NCBI GenBank assembly: GCA_043817485.1
Contig: JBDRGX010000003.1
Span: 1-17,853 of the forward strand
Length of the DNA stretch: 17,853 nucleotides
Origin: JBDRGX01 sp043817485 [NCBI: bacterium]
GTDB lineage: Bacteria > JBDRGX01
Direction of reading: 5' to 3'
The position numbers and the translations under genes were made by a program. Under the pieces are notes generated by a model, which saw only the letters and a program-made list of their open reading frames with translations, was not told the origin of the DNA and did not search any database. Positions 15,869 to 17,853 of this stretch are shown piece after piece. Position 1 is the first letter of the stretch. Each line of letters begins with the position of its first letter.

Positions 15869-16954
15869 TTATAATTTCTTTAAAAACCATTGCCATGATG
15901 TTTTTATTATAAATTCAATATCTTCACATTGTCTTTTCCAACCTAATTCTTTTTTAATTTTTTCTGAACTGGCAATTAAAACTGGAATATCTCCTTCTCT
16001 TCGAGAAGTTATTTTAACCAAAACTTTTTTTTTAGTTACTTTTTCTACTTTATCAATTATTTCTTTAACAGAAAATCCTTTTTCACTTCCTAAATTATAA
16101 ATTTTACTTTCACAATTTTTATTTAATAAATATTCTAATGCTAAAATATGAGCTTGTGCTACATCATTTACATAAATATAATCTCTAATACAAGTACCAT
16201 CTTTTGTTAAATAATCATCTCCATAAATTTCAAAAATTTCTCTTTTTTCTAATGAATCTACCACACCATAAATGGAGGGGGATCTTCTCTGTAAGGAAAA
16301 TATATTATTATTGTGCCAATCCATCCCCGTCTCAAAAGACGGGACATTCTTGGCACTCCCAGATAAACTTTTTAAAATTTTTGGAATAAGATGTGTTTCG
16401 GGATTATGATTTTCTCCAATTTTACCAGATGGCTCAGCTCCTGCAACATTAAAATACCGTAAAGCAATATACTTTAATCCATAAGCTTTATCAAAATCTT
16501 CTAATATTTGCTCTATTATTAATTTAGTTTTTCCATAAGGATTTATTGGTTTTGTTTTTTCATTTTCTTTAATAGGAATTTCTTCAGGAATACCATAAAC
16601 TACTGCAGTTGAAGAAAAAATAATTTTTTTAACATTATGTTTTATCATTGAATCAAGAAAATTTAAACAATTAACAACATTATTTCGATAATATTTATTT
16701 GGATTTTTTATAGATTCTTCTACAGAAGTATTAGCAGCAAAATAAATTACAAATTCTATTTGATTTTCTTGAAAAATCCTTTCCATTAAATTAATATCAC
16801 CAATATTCCCTTGTATAAATTCTCCATAAAGTACATGTTCTTTTTTGCCTTGACTTAAATCATCAACAACAATAATAAAATATCCCTTTTCTCCTAACAT
16901 TTTCACTACATGAGATCCAATATAACCTGCTCCACCTGCAACTAAAACTTTCAT
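15869..16954 (-). CDS. galE: UDP-glucose 4-epimerase GalE with an internal 38-residue insertion
   Basis: NAD-dependent short-chain-dehydrogenase-fold enzyme that interconverts UDP-glucose and UDP-galactose, supplying UDP-Gal to the glycan locus. NAD binding is shown by VLVAGGAGYIGSHVV (3-17). The catalytic residues are in FSSTAVVYG (113-121, Ser/Thr) and PYGKTK (139-144, YxxxK). Substrate contacts lie in YFNVAGAEP and GTCIRDYIYVND (253-264). The protein has 361 residues against about 325 for close homologues. The excess is residues about 199-236, between HLIPKILKSL and KREIFEIYGDDY, which are adjacent in ordinary GalE proteins. The frame is kept through the insert, and both catalytic and NAD sites are intact, so activity is plausible. 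The ATG at 16954 has AAGGA upstream and follows the DUF3108-like gene by 6 nt. Confidence 0.95.
   Translation of the reverse strand: MKVLVAGGAGYIGSHVVKMLGEKGYFIIVVDDLSQGKKEHVLYGEFIQGNIGDINLMERIFQENQIEFVIYFAANTSVEESIKNPNKYYRNNVVNCLNFLDSMIKHNVKKIIFSSTAVVYGIPEEIPIKENEKTKPINPYGKTKLIIEQILEDFDKAYGLKYIALRYFNVAGAEPSGKIGENHNPETHLIPKILKSLSGSAKNVPSFETGMDWHNNNIFSLQRRSPSIYGVVDSLEKREIFEIYGDDYLTKDGTCIRDYIYVNDVAQAHILALEYLLNKNCESKIYNLGSEKGFSVKEIIDKVEKVTKKKVLVKITSRREGDIPVLIASSEKIKKELGWKRQCEDIEFIIKTSWQWFLKKL
16247..16360. repeat. In-frame palindromic element inserted in galE
   Basis: About 114 nt that add about 38 codons to galE without breaking the frame. By hand count it is 48 of 114 bases G+C (42%), far above its surroundings. 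It uses codons rare in the rest of the window (gcc, gtc, ccg, acg, ccc, tcc, ggg). The right half is a nested inverted repeat. GTGCCAA (16313-16319) pairs with TTGGCAC (16350-16356), a 6/6 internal loop follows, and CCCGTCT (16326-16332) pairs with AGACGGG (16337-16343) over a 4-nt CAAA loop. Borders are estimated from the expected GalE alignment and may be off by a few codons. No clear target duplication is visible. Confidence 0.75.
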
Positions 16955-16960
16955 TAAAAA

Positions 16961-17668
16961 TTATTCCTTAACAACTTTATCTAAAACTGCTGATAAATAA
17001 CCATATTTCAATTGAACTTCTATTTTAACAGGAATACAATCAGCATCATTAGTGAACCAAATTTTAAGAGCTTCTGGCTTTTGAACAATTACAATAGTTT
17101 CAAAAGTACCAAATGGTATTTTAATTTTTTCTTTTCCTTCCACTGTTATTACATTAGAAGTAATTTCTCTTCCTCCAAACATTCCTATTCTAAATTTTTT
17201 TCCTACTTTTAAATTCTGATTTCTCATATAATAAACTATAGAAATAAAATCAAAAGTAGATGGAAGAAGATCTTTGGTAAATTCTCTATTTTTTTCCCGT
17301 ACATAAACTTTTTTCTCTTCAAAATTAAATTTAGCTAAAACATGATTTTCATATTTTCCTTCTTTAATTTTTTTCTCTATTTGAATAGGATGAAAAGTTT
17401 GTTTATCCATATTTACATAAATGATATCATGAAGGTTATAAAACCTATTTAAAAAATCTGAACTTTTTAATTCATAAAAAATTTTATAAGTTTCTTTATT
17501 ATTTATTTGATTTATACCAACAACATGTAAAATTTGTGTTCCAACTGAAACATTTAAAATTTTTATTTTATAAATTAATTTTTCACCTATCTTAATTGTA
17601 TAAGCATTAGAAAAAGAAATTAGTAAAGAAAGAAATAATAAACATAAAATTGTTTTTATGTATTTCAT
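16961..17668 (-). CDS. Secreted DUF3108-like protein
   Basis: Function unknown. The 235-residue protein has a signal peptide: a Lys-containing start, a hydrophobic Leu/Ile/Ser core and a likely cleavage after SNA at residue 22, so it is periplasmic or outer-membrane associated. It is not a lipoprotein, since no lipobox Cys lies at the cleavage site. The mature part is a beta-rich domain. The recurrent phrases GEKLIYKIKILNVSVGT, LLPSTFDFISIVYYMR, IPFGTFETIVIV and KIWFTNDADCIPVKIEVQL match what I recall of DUF3108, a family found in many Gram-negative-type bacteria near envelope genes. The ATG at 17668 has a perfect AGGAGG. It heads the run of co-directional glycan genes, 6 nt before galE. Confidence 0.82.
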   Translation of the reverse strand: MKYIKTILCLLFLSLLISFSNAYTIKIGEKLIYKIKILNVSVGTQILHVVGINQINNKETYKIFYELKSSDFLNRFYNLHDIIYVNMDKQTFHPIQIEKKIKEGKYENHVLAKFNFEEKKVYVREKNREFTKDLLPSTFDFISIVYYMRNQNLKVGKKFRIGMFGGREITSNVITVEGKEKIKIPFGTFETIVIVQKPEALKIWFTNDADCIPVKIEVQLKYGYLSAVLDKVVKE

Positions 17669-17695
17669 ATAAACCTCCTAAATTTAATTTTTATA

Positions 17696-17853
17696 TTATT
17701 TTTTAAAATTTAAAATATTTTTAAAATTAATCCATGTTTTTTTAATATCTTTTTGAATTTTTGAAATTTCTTCAAGCAATCTTTTAATTTCTTCATCTTC
17801 TTTCTTTTTTAAATTTTCAATAAATTCTATAAAGAAAATCCATAATATTCCTA
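17696..17853 (-). CDS. 3' end of an unrecognised protein with a coiled-coil-like tail
   Basis: On the minus strand the frame is open from the window edge to a TAA at 17696-17698, giving the last 51 residues of a gene that begins beyond the right edge. The visible part starts with a hydrophobic stretch (GILWIFFIEFIE), which could be the end of a membrane helix. A Lys/Glu-rich helical segment follows (NLKKKEDEEIKRLLEEISKI) with heptad-like Leu/Ile spacing, then KDIKKTWINFKNI. The stop comes 27 nt before the DUF3108-like start, in the same direction. The other two frames on this strand are closed by stops. I do not recognise the family, and too little is visible to name a function. AT-rich DNA can leave such a frame open by chance, though its position at an operon head supports a real gene. 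Confidence 0.5.
   Translation of the reverse strand, partial: GILWIFFIEFIENLKKKEDEEIKRLLEEISKIQKDIKKTWINFKNILNFKK

Overview
The window is a strongly AT-rich bacterial segment with about 94% of the sequence in genes. Apart from one gene at the left edge, everything lies on the minus strand. TGA is used as a stop (cysS) and Shine-Dalgarno sites are common (AGGAGG, AAGGAG), so this is a standard-code bacterium. PilB, a MurB enzyme, a signal-peptide DUF3108-like protein and a Wzx/Wzy-type surface-polysaccharide set fit a free-living or little-reduced Gram-negative-type organism. I cannot assign a phylum from the sequence alone.

Layout, reading along the minus strand from the right edge. First comes the 3' end of an unrecognised coiled-coil protein, then a secreted DUF3108-like protein, galE, a GT2 glycosyltransferase, a GT4 glycosyltransferase, murB, a Wzx-type flippase, an O-antigen polymerase/ligase-like membrane protein and a second GT4 glycosyltransferase. 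Together these form a surface glycan locus with UDP-sugar supply (GalE), assembly (three transferases), export (flippase) and polymerisation or ligation (Wzy/WaaL-like). No initiating phosphoglycosyltransferase is in view. Next is a two-gene unit of a divergent PEP carboxykinase-like enzyme and aspartate kinase (lysC). Then comes cysS-rlmB-tRNA-Thr-tRNA-Tyr, closed by a strong hairpin terminator. Last is pilB, which converges on a plus-strand SAM methyltransferase whose 5' part runs off the left edge.

The most unusual content is a set of GC-rich palindromic elements standing out in the AT-rich background. Two intergenic copies (about 2572-2706 and 5323-5467) share a 5' block, a central hairpin block and similar ends, so they form a dispersed repeat family. 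A third element of about 114 nt sits in frame inside galE, adds about 38 residues to the protein, and carries a nested 44-nt inverted repeat. That arrangement resembles the in-gene palindromic elements known from Rickettsia. Other points of note are the overlap of the rlmB 3' end with the 5' end of the tRNA-Thr gene, a perfect 24-bp palindrome upstream of cysS, and several GTG/TTG starts supported by good ribosome binding sites.
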